Below, in pieces: positions 8,346 to 16,685 of a DNA stretch of 64,000 bases. The translations under genes and the position numbers were made by a program. Within the stretch, counting starts at the first letter, position 1; the number at the start of each line of letters is the position of its first letter. Source of the DNA: Bifidobacterium miconis (lineage in GTDB: Bacteria; Actinomycetota; Actinomycetes; Actinomycetales; Bifidobacteriaceae); NCBI RefSeq assembly GCF_019331735.1, contig NZ_JAHBBH010000011.1, positions 1-64,000 of the forward strand. The letters run 5' to 3'. Under the pieces are notes generated by a model that saw nothing but the letters and a program-made list of their open reading frames with translations, did no database searches and had not been told where the DNA came from.

Positions 8346-9239
8346 TTATTCGGTGGAACCGGACTGACGGTCGTGTAGGTAGGACTTGATGCTGTAGGTG
8401 AACAGGGCCAGCAGCAGGATGCCGAGGCATGCGATGGCGGCCATCACCGGAGCGCTCATGCCGGTCGAGGCGAGGATACCGCTCACTCCGGTGCTCGTGT
8501 TGACGGCGGCGTTCGAGGCGGCGCCGTTCGTGGAGGACGAACCGGTCGAGTCGTTCGTGCCGGTGGCGTTCGTAGTGGAACCGGCGGAGCTGCTCGCCTT
8601 GGAGCTGGTGGTGCCGGTTGCCGTGCCGGAATCGTGCTTCGAGGCGTTCGTGGTGGAACCTGACGTCGAATCCGCGGAGTTGCCCGAGTTGCTTGAGCTG
8701 CTCGAGTTGCCGGAGTCGCCGGAACCCGCGTTCTTCTTCGCGTCGTTCACGGCCTGCTTGATGCTGTCGTGCACCTTCTGCTGCGTATCCACGAACTGGT
8801 CGTGCTCCTGCTTGATCGTGTCGTGGTCCTCCTTGAGGTCGCTGTGCAGCTGGTCGGCGTGCTGCTTGGCATCCGTAAGATCCTGATGCAGCATGTCATG
8901 CGCGTTGTGCGCCTTGTCGTAGGCGTCGTCGATCGTGTTCTTGATGTCGTCGTGCGCCTGCTGCGCGTCCTTCCATGCCTGTTCGTGGTTCGCGCGGATG
9001 TCGTCCGCGTCCTGATGCGCTTGGCTGTGCAGCTGCTCCGCGTGCTGTTTGGCCGTATCGATATCGTTCTTGATCTGCGCGTTCGTATCGTGCAGATGCT
9101 GCAGCGCGTCGCTCCGCACGCTCATCTGACTGTCGACGTTCGCGTCGCCGCCATCCGCCATCGCGGTCATCGGCATGGCCATCGCCGCGCCGCACAACGC
9201 CAGCGAGGCGATCGCGGCCGTAACAATACGCTTCCTCAT
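8346..9239 (-). CDS. LASTG-anchored coiled-coil surface protein
   Basis: The 297-residue protein starts with a signal peptide (MRKRIVTAAIASLALCGAAM, cleavage probably near residue 28). A charged His/Asp/Gln-rich region of about 140 residues looks like an extended coiled coil. A Ser/Gly/Thr/Ala/Asn-rich linker spans roughly residues 170-250. The C terminus has LASTG at 256-260, a hydrophobic stretch, and a short tail with K, H and R. LAXTG motifs of this kind are used by class E sortases in actinobacteria, so the protein is probably covalently anchored to the wall. The ATG at 9239 follows GGGGAGAA; a TTG at 9260 is rejected because it lies upstream of that site. The function is unknown, and no sortase gene is nearby. 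Confidence 0.8.
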   Translation of the reverse strand: MRKRIVTAAIASLALCGAAMAMPMTAMADGGDANVDSQMSVRSDALQHLHDTNAQIKNDIDTAKQHAEQLHSQAHQDADDIRANHEQAWKDAQQAHDDIKNTIDDAYDKAHNAHDMLHQDLTDAKQHADQLHSDLKEDHDTIKQEHDQFVDTQQKVHDSIKQAVNDAKKNAGSGDSGNSSSSSNSGNSADSTSGSTTNASKHDSGTATGTTSSKASSSAGSTTNATGTNDSTGSSSTNGAASNAAVNTSTGVSGILASTGMSAPVMAAIACLGILLLALFTYSIKSYLHDRQSGSTE

Positions 9240-9299
9240 GATTCGCTCGATTCTCCCCAAAACAGTCCGCAGACTGTCGCGTACGCGTAACCATCCGAC

Positions 9300-9328
9300 A
9301 TTCTAGGAGCGGGGAAAACGCGAGTAAA
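9300..9328 (-). promoter_or_regulatory. Putative promoter of the LASTG protein gene
   Basis: On the minus strand TTTACT (9328-9323) and TAGAAT (9305-9300) are 17 bases apart, about 60 bases upstream of the start codon at 9239. I see nothing else definite in 9240-9537. Confidence 0.5.
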
Positions 9329-9537
9329 GCAATACAATCGGGCAAACTGTCTATCTCACGCAGTCCGGAATCGCGGTTCGCGTTGTAGTCCGGGCTTCCG
9401 CCGCTGCCCTTGCGGCCTGCCAAACTTGCGCCGGCCCAACGGCGATTCGGGCTGCCGCGCCGGTTTCGTTCCGTGTTCGGGCTCGCATCGCAGCCGGCTC
9501 GGATCGGCAAGCGCGGCACCGGACTAGGCTGGGCGGT

Positions 9538-10917
9538 ATGACTTCCCAGAACACGCTGTTTCACGGCAAGGCGCGAGTTTACGCCGACGCGCGCCCCGGC
9601 TATCCGGACGCGGCGATCGCGTACATCGGCTCGTTGATCCCCGACGGTTCCGTCATCGCCGACATCGGCGCGGGCACCGGCAAATGCACCGTGCCGATCG
9701 CGCGGTATGGGCTCGATCATCACTGTGACGTGCGCGCGGTCGAACCGGACGCCGACATGCGCGGCGTGCTGCTCGATGCGACTTGTCCGTACGCGAACGT
9801 TGCCGTCGCGGCCGGTACGGCCGAACACACGACCCTGCCCGACCGCAGCGTTGACGCAATCGTGTGCGCGCAGGCGCTGCACTGGTTCGATCACGACGCG
9901 TTCCTCGCCGAATGCCGGCGCATCAGCCGCGGCGACCGGTTCCTGCTCGTGTCGATCTACAACAGCACGTCGTTTGATTCGGCGATGATGCGCGGCGCGG
10001 ATCGCGGAGTGCCGGGGGCGACTTCCGACGGCGGTGCGGCTGGTTCGATCGACGCTACTCGCGCTGCTGGCGACAGTGCGCCGCAGTCGTCCGAGGCGAT
10101 CGCCGTCTCACCCGGTGCGGCCGATGCGCGCGTTGCGCAGTCGTCCGCTGCACTCGCCGCCGTCTCGCCCGAAGACGCGGCCGACATCGGCGTCAGCGCG
10201 CGGCACTTCCGCGAAACGGCCGCCGAATTCTTCGACCATCCGACGATCCGCAGGTTCCCCAACCCGATCCGCTACACGCGCGACACGTGGCGCACGTACA
10301 TGGACTCGCACTCGCACAGCCCGCTGCCGGACGATCCGGCGTATCCCGCGCATCGCGCATGGGTCGACGCGATCTTCGACGAACGGGCCGTCGACGGAAT
10401 CATGATCGACGACAACGTCACCATGATCGCCAGCGAGCTGCTACCGGCCATACCGGAACGTGGCCGCGGCGATGATGCTGCCGTGGTGATCCGCACGTAT
10501 GATGCGATGCCGTCGGCCGCGCGCGAGATCCGCGAACGGGTGTTCGTGCGCGAACGTAAGTGGCGGCCCGAGTTCGATGGCTGGGATGAACTGGGGCACG
10601 CTACGCATCTGCTCGCGTTCGATGGCGGTCAGGCGGTTGGAACATGCCGGTTCTACGCGGACCCCGATCATGCGGACAGCCAGCCGGGACGATACGTGAT
10701 CGCGCGGCTCGCAGTGCTGCCTGATGAGCGCGGGCGGCGTATCGGTTCGGCGCTCCTGTCCGAAGCGGAACGTCGCATCGCGCTCGCAGGCGGTACGCTC
10801 GCCGCCGTGCATGCGGAGGATGATCGCTATGCGTTCTATGAACGCCGTGGCTACCAGCTCACCGACGATATCTATGAAGGCGGGCGTCACGGCTGGCTGA
10901 TCAAGCGATTGCGCTGA
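9538..10917 (+). CDS. Fusion of SAM-dependent methyltransferase and GNAT acetyltransferase
   Basis: This single 459-residue frame has two enzyme domains. Residues 1 to about 310 form a class I methyltransferase: SVIADIGAGTGKCT (SAM binding, residues 38-51), VEPDADM, and CAQALHWFDHD, as in UbiE/YafE-like proteins. Residues about 320-459 form a GNAT N-acetyltransferase with RERVFVRERKWRPEFDGWDE, the acetyl-CoA segment LAVLPDERGRRIGSALL, and the C-terminal FYERRGYQL. An Ala/Ser-rich insertion of about 60 residues (near 155-215) interrupts the methyltransferase domain. Substrates of both domains are unknown. The ATG at 9538 has only a weak GGGCGG upstream. The join is in frame with no internal stop, so it is a genuine fusion unless the assembly has an error. 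Confidence 0.85.
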   Translation: MTSQNTLFHGKARVYADARPGYPDAAIAYIGSLIPDGSVIADIGAGTGKCTVPIARYGLDHHCDVRAVEPDADMRGVLLDATCPYANVAVAAGTAEHTTLPDRSVDAIVCAQALHWFDHDAFLAECRRISRGDRFLLVSIYNSTSFDSAMMRGADRGVPGATSDGGAAGSIDATRAAGDSAPQSSEAIAVSPGAADARVAQSSAALAAVSPEDAADIGVSARHFRETAAEFFDHPTIRRFPNPIRYTRDTWRTYMDSHSHSPLPDDPAYPAHRAWVDAIFDERAVDGIMIDDNVTMIASELLPAIPERGRGDDAAVVIRTYDAMPSAAREIRERVFVRERKWRPEFDGWDELGHATHLLAFDGGQAVGTCRFYADPDHADSQPGRYVIARLAVLPDERGRRIGSALLSEAERRIALAGGTLAAVHAEDDRYAFYERRGYQLTDDIYEGGRHGWLIKRLR

Positions 10918-11113
10918 ACGCGAGGGCCGCCGATGGGACGCGCCGGCATCGCCGCCGCGGTCGGCATGCGCAACCGCAAGATGACGGCGGTCGGCGGCGC
11001 GGTCTGGCATAGTGGGGTCATCATTCGGACGCGACATCGCTTAATGAAGCATGGTGGCGTGTGCGAGTGAAGTGAATCGTGGCATAGACGCAGGAAACCG
11101 CGTGCGAACAGCA

Positions 11114-11119
11114 TATAAT
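11114..11119 (+). promoter_or_regulatory. Putative -10 box upstream of the O-acetyltransferase gene
   Basis: A perfect TATAAT lies 50 bases upstream of the start codon at 11170 in an otherwise GC-rich gap. No good -35 box is seen at the expected distance. Confidence 0.4.
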
Positions 11120-11169
11120 GATAACGCAAACATAACTGCAATCATTGGGATGCAACGAGGAGCATCAAC

Positions 11170-11787
11170 ATGGCTGAACTCAACAACGCGCAACGTCGCA
11201 CCGAACAGCTGCCGTACCACTATGACGACCCGTCCATCATGGGCGGTCAGCTTGAATATCAGGAAAAACTGTGGGAGTTCAATCAGACCCATCCCACCGA
11301 CACGGACGGCAAGCAGAAGCTCCTCAAGGAGATGTTCGCCGAGATCGGCGACGGCTGCCACGTCGAGACGCCCGCGCACGCGAACTGGGGATTTCACCAC
11401 GTCCACATGGGCAAAGGCGTGTACTGCAACGTAAACTTCACCTGCGTGGACGACGCCGACATCACGATCGGCGACTGGTGCATGTTCGGACCGAACGTGG
11501 TCATCGCCACGGCCGGGCATCCGGTGCTGCCGGTCCTGCGCGAGCATCATTACGTGTACTGCATCCCGGTCACGATCGGCCGCAACGTGTGGGTCGGCGC
11601 GAACGTGACGATCCTGCCGGGCGTGACCATCGGCGACAACTGCGTGATCGGCGCCGGCTCGGTCGTCAGCCACGACATCCCGGCGAATACGGTCGCGTAC
11701 GGTGTGCCGTGCAAAGCCGTACGCGAGATCGGGGAGAAGGACCGCGAATACTTCTACAAGAACCGTCGCCTCGACGTGTGGGAGTGA
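11170..11787 (+). CDS. Maltose/galactoside-type O-acetyltransferase
   Basis: The 205-residue protein belongs to the left-handed beta-helix (hexapeptide repeat) acetyltransferases related to LacA and Maa, which transfer acetyl from acetyl-CoA to a sugar hydroxyl. Repeats are visible from about residue 70 onward, for example VNFTCVDDADITIGDWCMFG and VWVGANVTILPGVTIGDNCV. The catalytic-type His lies in IATAGHPV. The N-terminal helix region (QEKLWEFNQTHPTD) fits the maltose acetyltransferase N domain. GAGGAG precedes the ATG by about six bases. It is a single gene with likely termination in the hairpins that follow. The exact sugar acceptor cannot be stated. Confidence 0.87.
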   Translation: MAELNNAQRRTEQLPYHYDDPSIMGGQLEYQEKLWEFNQTHPTDTDGKQKLLKEMFAEIGDGCHVETPAHANWGFHHVHMGKGVYCNVNFTCVDDADITIGDWCMFGPNVVIATAGHPVLPVLREHHYVYCIPVTIGRNVWVGANVTILPGVTIGDNCVIGAGSVVSHDIPANTVAYGVPCKAVREIGEKDREYFYKNRRLDVWE

Positions 11788-11811
11788 GCGTTGAGACAAA
11801 AAAAGGACCGC

Positions 11812-11922
11812 GTTGCGGCTTGATGCACGGTCGGTTTATGCCTTGCGGCAAGCCGCAACACCAGCTGATTGATCGGCAGATCAACGGTTTGGCTGATGGG
11901 GTGCTTGACCAATCAGCCAAAC
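11812..11922. terminator. Two hairpins between convergent genes
   Basis: GTTGCGGCTT at 11812-11821 is repeated inverted at 11850-11859. GTTTGGCTGAT at 11887-11897 is repeated inverted at 11912-11922. Both lie between the acetyltransferase stop and the stop of the opposite-strand VOC gene, so they probably terminate transcription from both sides. Confidence 0.6.
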
Positions 11923-11939
11923 ATCCAAACGGTCAATCA

Positions 11940-12305
11940 CTACTGCAGGCAGGCTTCGATGTTGTTGCCGTCCGGGTCGTGGATGAACGCGGCGTAATAG
12001 GTCGGGCTATAGTTCGGGCGCGGGCCGGGCTGGCCGTTGTCGACGCCGCCCGCCGACAGACCGGCCGCGTGGAACGCCTTCACCGCATCCTCGCTGGCCG
12101 CGTGGAATGCCAGATGCGTCGGCACGACCGGGTTGCCGTCCTTCGGCGACTCCAGCCACACGCTGTCGCCATCCTCGACGTTCGCGAAGCACACCGCGCC
12201 CGGGAACTCATGCTTCTTCACGTAGCCCAGCGGCTTGAGCAGCTGTTCGTAGAAGTCTGCGCGTTCGTTGGCATCCTTGACGAATAATCCGACATGATCG
12301 ATCAT
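11940..12305 (-). CDS. VOC/glyoxalase family protein
   Basis: This 121-residue protein has the two beta-alpha-beta-beta-beta units of the vicinal oxygen chelate fold. It opens with MIDHVGLFVKDANERADFYE, carries THLAFHAAS in the middle and closes with AAFIHDPDGNNIEACLQ. The His and Glu residues at the usual metal-binding positions (His4, the His of THLAF, Glu near the end) are present. The substrate is not predictable; the family includes glyoxalase I, dioxygenases and resistance proteins. A strong AAGGAGG lies just before the ATG. It is divergent from the HIT protein gene. Confidence 0.85.
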   Translation of the reverse strand: MIDHVGLFVKDANERADFYEQLLKPLGYVKKHEFPGAVCFANVEDGDSVWLESPKDGNPVVPTHLAFHAASEDAVKAFHAAGLSAGGVDNGQPGPRPNYSPTYYAAFIHDPDGNNIEACLQ

Positions 12306-12427
12306 GACAACCTCCTTGGTGCGATGCGAACCGTTGGTATTCCATGCGGTTCCGTCACATTCCCAGTGTAGTCGGCGTCAGGCGCCGGGGTATTCGGCCG
12401 GCCGAACACAGCTGTTATGATCGGCGT

Positions 12428-12823
12428 ATGGGCGAATGCGTGTTCTGCGATATCGTGCGCGGCGAGGAGCCGTGCCGGCCGGTCTTGGAGTCCGATCTGG
12501 CGCTGTGCTTCGTATCGGCCGACGATCAGGTCGATTATCATCTGCTCGTCGTGCCGAAGCGGCATGCGGTCAACATCCTCGACTGCGACGCGGAATCCCT
12601 GCGTGCGGTGGCCGACCTGACGCAGCGCGTCGCCCGGCATCTGGTCTCGGATTGCGGGTTCGACGGCGTCGATCTGCTCAACACCTCGTTCGAGGACAAC
12701 CAGTCGGTATTCCATTTTCATGTGCATCTGCTGGCCCGCTCGCGCGGCGACGGTCTGGACACCTGGCCGAAGCTGCCCGGTCGCGCGATCTCGCTGGACG
12801 CCGCGTGGCGGCGAATGCGATGA
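12428..12823 (+). CDS. HIT family nucleotide-binding protein
   Basis: The 131-residue protein starts with the zinc-type pattern CVFCDIVRGE and contains the histidine triad FHFHVHLLAR near residue 100. HIT proteins hydrolyse or transfer nucleotides, for instance adenosine 5'-monophosphoramidates or dinucleoside polyphosphates. YHLLVVPKRHAVNI is the conserved central strand. The ATG at 12428 is selected because MGECVFCDIV matches the family start; the frame is open upstream but lacks similarity. It is probably a housekeeping gene. The stop lies 38 bases from the stop of the convergent transporter gene. Confidence 0.9.
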   Translation: MGECVFCDIVRGEEPCRPVLESDLALCFVSADDQVDYHLLVVPKRHAVNILDCDAESLRAVADLTQRVARHLVSDCGFDGVDLLNTSFEDNQSVFHFHVHLLARSRGDGLDTWPKLPGRAISLDAAWRRMR

Positions 12824-12860
12824 GATCGCACGTGACCGCGGTATCCAGCGGTTTGGGCCG

Positions 12861-14156
12861 CTACGCCCGCGTCGGGTCCTTCTGGAGGGTAAGGAAGACG
12901 AGCGCGACGACGAGCAGGATCGCGATCGAGAGCACGCCGAGCGACGCGTTGCCGGTCAGCGACGTGGTGGTGGCCACGAGGAACGTGCCGAGAATCGAGG
13001 CGGTCTTGCCGAAGATGTCGTACAGGCCGTAATACTCGTTGGCGTGCTCCTTGGGGATGATCTTGCCGTAGTACGAACGCGACAGCGCTTGGATGCCGCC
13101 CTGGAACATGCCCACGAGAATCGCGAGGATCCAGAACTGCGCGGCCGAACGCAGGAAGAACGCGGCGAAGAACACGATGCACATGTACGCGACGACCGCG
13201 GCCATGATCATCGGCTTGCATCCGAACCGGCCCGCCAGGCGGCCGTACAGGATGGCGCACGGGAACGCGACGAACTGTGTCACGAGCAACGCCACCACGA
13301 GCTGCGTCGAATCGATGCCGAGCTGCGTGCCGTATGACGTACTCATCGAGATGACCGTGTTCACCGCGTCGATATAGAAGAAGAACGCGATCATGAACAT
13401 CCACAGCGGCTTGTTTTTCACGAGCTTTCGCAATGTGCCGGCCAACTCGGTGAACGTGCCGTGGATCGCCTCGCACGTGTGCTCTCGGGTCGCGCGGTAA
13501 TGCACCTGCCTGTAGCTCGTGAGCAGCGGGATCGTGAACGCCACCCACCACACGGCCGTGATCACGAACGATGCCCGCGTGCATGCGACCGTCGACCAGC
13601 CAAGCAGCGACGGTCCGCCGAAGATCAGCGCGATGCACGCGATGAACGGGATCGTCGAGCCGACGTATCCCCAGCCATAGCCGTGCGACGACACCTTATC
13701 CATGCGATCGTTGTCGGTCGTGTCGATGAGCATCGAATCGTAGAACGTGAGCGAGCCGTTCAGGCCGATCGTCGCGAGCACGTACACGATCAGGAACGGC
13801 AGCCAGGTCAGCGGTAGCGCCATCGCGCAGCACGTGACCACGCCCGTGCCGAAGAAGCCGAGGAAGAACTTGATCTTCATGCCCTGCACGTCGGCGATCG
13901 AGCCGAGCAGCGGCATGAGTAGCGCGATGACGAGCGACGCGATCGTCTGCGCATAGCCCCACGCGGAGACGATGTTGCCGTCCGCGGGCATGAGCGATTT
14001 CGCGTAGATCGGCACGACGGCGGTGCTCAGCAGCACGAACGCCGAATTGCCGACGTCGTAGACGATCCACTGCTTCTCGCGTTTGGTAAGCTTCGCGCCG
14101 GCCGGCACCGCGGTCGCAGCGGTCGACGATTCGGGGGAGGACACAGGACTTGACAT
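12861..14156 (-). CDS. MFS transporter, Atg22/UMF1-like
   Basis: The 431-residue membrane protein has about twelve hydrophobic segments. Its N-terminal signature KREKQWIVYDVGNSAFVLLS is characteristic of the Atg22-like (vacuole effluxer) branch of the major facilitator superfamily. An internal MFS-type loop, RLAGRFGCKPM, begins the second half. In yeast, Atg22 exports amino acids; bacterial substrates are unknown. The ATG at 14156 has AGGAG eight bases upstream and gives a Ser/Pro-rich cytoplasmic N terminus. The gene is divergent from the DAHP synthase gene. Confidence 0.85.
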   Translation of the reverse strand: MSSPVSSPESSTAATAVPAGAKLTKREKQWIVYDVGNSAFVLLSTAVVPIYAKSLMPADGNIVSAWGYAQTIASLVIALLMPLLGSIADVQGMKIKFFLGFFGTGVVTCCAMALPLTWLPFLIVYVLATIGLNGSLTFYDSMLIDTTDNDRMDKVSSHGYGWGYVGSTIPFIACIALIFGGPSLLGWSTVACTRASFVITAVWWVAFTIPLLTSYRQVHYRATREHTCEAIHGTFTELAGTLRKLVKNKPLWMFMIAFFFYIDAVNTVISMSTSYGTQLGIDSTQLVVALLVTQFVAFPCAILYGRLAGRFGCKPMIMAAVVAYMCIVFFAAFFLRSAAQFWILAILVGMFQGGIQALSRSYYGKIIPKEHANEYYGLYDIFGKTASILGTFLVATTTSLTGNASLGVLSIAILLVVALVFLTLQKDPTRA

Positions 14157-14349
14157 AACGACTCCTGACCATGACAACAACTATCAGCCATCGTACGGGC
14201 CGGGCAGGGGAGCGGACAAGGCCCCGGGTGAACAGCGCATGAATTCTGCCGAGGTGCGAACCGGCGACGCGAGCCGGCGCCGCGCGCCGATTCGTCCCCG
14301 CGGGCCTTTACGTTTGGGGGAAGGATTGACGTTCAAGGAGACCTTTATT

Positions 14350-15612
14350 ATGCAGCAGCAGAAGAACACGGGAGCTGCGCCCGGAAACGCGGCCGGAGGA
14401 GACATCGCGGTGCCCGCCAGCCTGGAGCACCCGCAGCCGCTCAACACGCCCGAGGAACTGCGTGCCATCCGGCAGGCCATGCGCGAGGGCAAGAACCCGC
14501 TCATCGCCACCGACGTGCCGCGCTGGGAGGATCAGGTCGGCGTCGACCGGATCATCAACCGCCGCGTCGTCGAACTCGAACCGCTGCCCACGCCCGCGCA
14601 GGTGCTTGCCGAACTGCCGCTCGACGCGGCCGCGCAGGAGATCGTCGCCTATTCGCGCGACGAAATCCGCGCCTGCCTGTACGGACAGGACGACCGTCTG
14701 CTCGTCATCGTCGGCCCGTGCTCCGTGCACGATCCGGCCGCCGCGCTCGACTACGCGAGCCGACTCGCGCGCGTGATGAAGGAAGTGGAAGGCGAACTGC
14801 TCATTGTCATGCGCGTGTACTTCGAAAAGCCGCGCACGACCGTCGGCTGGAAGGGACTCATCAACGACCCCGACATCGACGGCACGCACAACATCAAGAA
14901 GGGCCTGCTGCTCGCGCGCAAGACCTTGCTCGGCGTGCTCGGCGAAGGACTCGCCGCCGCGACCGAATTCCTCGAGCCGACCAGCCCGCAGTTCATCGCC
15001 GACGCGGTCAGCTGGGGCGCGATCGGCGCGCGCAACACCGAATCGCAGGTGCACCGCCAGCTCGCCAGCGGCATGTCCATGCCGATCGGCTTCAAGAACG
15101 CGACCGACGGGTCTGTCAAGGCCGCGGTCAACGGCTGCTACGCGTCCGCGCAGCAGCACACGTTCTTCGGCATCGACCACATGGGCCGCGCGTGCGCGGT
15201 CGAAACGCTCGGCAACCCCGACTGCCACGTCGTGCTGCGCGGCTCGATCCACGGGCCGAACTACGACGCCGAATCCGTGCGTCGCGCGATGGAGGACATC
15301 CGCGCGATGATGCCCGCCGACTCGGCCGCCGCGCACGGGCTCATCGTCGACTGCTCGCACGGCAACTCCGGCAAGGACGAACACCGGCAGGCCGAAGTCG
15401 TGCGCGACATCGCGCGGCGCATCGCCGACGGCGAGACCGGCATCACCGGCGTGATGATGGAAAGCTTCATCGAAGGCGGCAACCAGCCCGCCGCGCCGCT
15501 CGACCAACTCGTCTACGGCAAGTCGATCACCGACAAGTGCATCAGCTGGCCCGAAACCGAACGGCTCCTGCACGAGCTCGCCGACGCCGTCTCGGCCCGC
15601 CGCTGGAAGTGA
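14350..15612 (+). CDS. aroG: 3-deoxy-7-phosphoheptulonate (DAHP) synthase, class I
   Basis: This 420-residue enzyme condenses phosphoenolpyruvate and erythrose 4-phosphate, the first step of aromatic amino acid synthesis. Family blocks seen in order are VIVGPCSVHDPAAAL, MRVYFEKPRTTVGWKGLIND, IGARNTESQVHRQLASGMS, IGFKNATDGS, HVVLRGSIHGPNY, IVDCSHGNSGKD and MMESFIEGGNQ. These match the AroF/G/H type, including the metal-binding Cys, His, Glu and Asp positions. The ATG at 14350 follows AAGGAG. The N terminus is about 50 residues longer than in Escherichia coli AroG, with an Ala/Gly-rich start. The symbol is by family; the feedback specificity cannot be assigned. Confidence 0.93.
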   Translation: MQQQKNTGAAPGNAAGGDIAVPASLEHPQPLNTPEELRAIRQAMREGKNPLIATDVPRWEDQVGVDRIINRRVVELEPLPTPAQVLAELPLDAAAQEIVAYSRDEIRACLYGQDDRLLVIVGPCSVHDPAAALDYASRLARVMKEVEGELLIVMRVYFEKPRTTVGWKGLINDPDIDGTHNIKKGLLLARKTLLGVLGEGLAAATEFLEPTSPQFIADAVSWGAIGARNTESQVHRQLASGMSMPIGFKNATDGSVKAAVNGCYASAQQHTFFGIDHMGRACAVETLGNPDCHVVLRGSIHGPNYDAESVRRAMEDIRAMMPADSAAAHGLIVDCSHGNSGKDEHRQAEVVRDIARRIADGETGITGVMMESFIEGGNQPAAPLDQLVYGKSITDKCISWPETERLLHELADAVSARRWK

Positions 15613-15622
15613 TATTTTTCTC

Positions 15623-15740
15623 GGCTCCCCTTGCCAGGGGAGCTGTCGAACGCAGTGAGACTGAGGGGTAGTCAGGCGGTTCGACACATATGACTACCCC
15701 TCAGTCAGCTTCGCTGACAGCTCCCCTGACAAGGGGAGCC
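15623..15740. repeat. Palindromic interspersed element
   Basis: Left arm 15623-15674 and right arm 15691-15740 are near-perfect inverted complements, each beginning or ending with GGCTCCCCTT and containing CTGAGGGGTAGTCA. They would fold into a stem of about 50 bp with a short loop. A degenerate copy of one arm is found at 37046-37087. Such sequences behave like small non-autonomous repeats scattered between genes. It separates aroG from mtnN and might also act as a terminator. Confidence 0.85.
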
Positions 15741-15762
15741 AAGTATGGAGGAGAGGACCCCT

Positions 15763-16470
15763 ATGACCACCATCGCCATCATCGGCGCGCTGGACGAGGA
15801 AGTCGCGCACATCGCAAGCGCACTGAACGACGTCGAACACGACGTCGCCGCCAGCCTCGACGTCTCCCGCGGCACCATCGCCACCAACGACGGCGCGACC
15901 GTCAACGTCGTCGCGACCGTCGGCGGCATGGGCCTCGTCAACGCGGCCGCCACCGCGCAGCGGCTCATCGACGCGTACCAACCCGACGCGATCATCTTCT
16001 CCGGCATCGCCGGCAATCTCAACACGCACCTGCACATCAACGACGTCGTGCTCGGCGGCACGCTGCGCTACCTCGACACCGACATGCGCCTCGTCGGCCA
16101 GTGGACGCCCGGCAAGCCCGACGCGCCCGTCGAGGAATTCCACTCCGACGACCGGCTGATCGCGCTCGCCGACGCGGCCCTGGCTGACATGGGCATCACG
16201 CACATCACCGGCATCATCGCGTCCGGCAACTACTTCGTGGATGACCCGAAGAAGGTCGAGCAGGTGATCCGCGACACCGGCGCGGACGCGGTCGAAATGG
16301 AGGGCGCGGCCGTGGCCCACGTGGCCGCCCGCAACGGCGTGCCCGCGCTCGTGATCCGCGCGCTGTCGGACAACGCGGACACCGACTACGAAGTGTTCAA
16401 GGAGTTCGACATCTCCGAATACGCGAACACGGCCGCGGCGCTCGCGGTCAACATCCTCAAGCGGCTGTAA
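15763..16470 (+). CDS. mtnN: 5'-methylthioadenosine/S-adenosylhomocysteine nucleosidase
   Basis: The 235-residue enzyme cleaves adenine from methylthioadenosine and S-adenosylhomocysteine in methyl-cycle salvage. It opens with the family start TIAIIGALDEEVAHI and contains the GGMGLVNAA loop, IIFSGIAGNLN, the purine and ribose site VEMEGAAVAHVA and the catalytic aspartate segment VIRALSDNAD. The ATG at 15763 is preferred because GGAGGAG lies just upstream; an ATG at 15745 would precede that site. The gene lies directly after the palindromic element. No luxS-like gene is adjacent. Confidence 0.93.
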   Translation: MTTIAIIGALDEEVAHIASALNDVEHDVAASLDVSRGTIATNDGATVNVVATVGGMGLVNAAATAQRLIDAYQPDAIIFSGIAGNLNTHLHINDVVLGGTLRYLDTDMRLVGQWTPGKPDAPVEEFHSDDRLIALADAALADMGITHITGIIASGNYFVDDPKKVEQVIRDTGADAVEMEGAAVAHVAARNGVPALVIRALSDNADTDYEVFKEFDISEYANTAAALAVNILKRL

Positions 16471-16584
16471 GCCGGGGCCGGCGTCGTCGTTTCGGACGGG
16501 ACGCAGCCGGGCCGGGCGATCCCGGAGGCGCGGACGGGATGATGATGAGGGGAATGGCCTTGTCTGACGCCTTACCTTGCGCCG

Positions 16585-16606
16585 GCAAGGTGAACAGACG
16601 CTGAAC
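16585..16606 (-). promoter_or_regulatory. Putative PHO box upstream of senX3
   Basis: On the minus strand two 11-base units in tandem begin GTTCAGC and GTTCACC. This matches the tandem GTTCACC-type sites bound by PhoP/RegX3 regulators in actinobacteria. It is about 80 bases before the senX3 start, suggesting autoregulation. The assignment is inferred from the pattern. Confidence 0.5.
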
Positions 16607-16685
16607 TTACGTAGCGGCGGGGTGTCGCTACGGGCGTGAGCCGTTACGCTGGAAGCGCTGGACGCAGGTCGTCGAAAGGTGTTTC

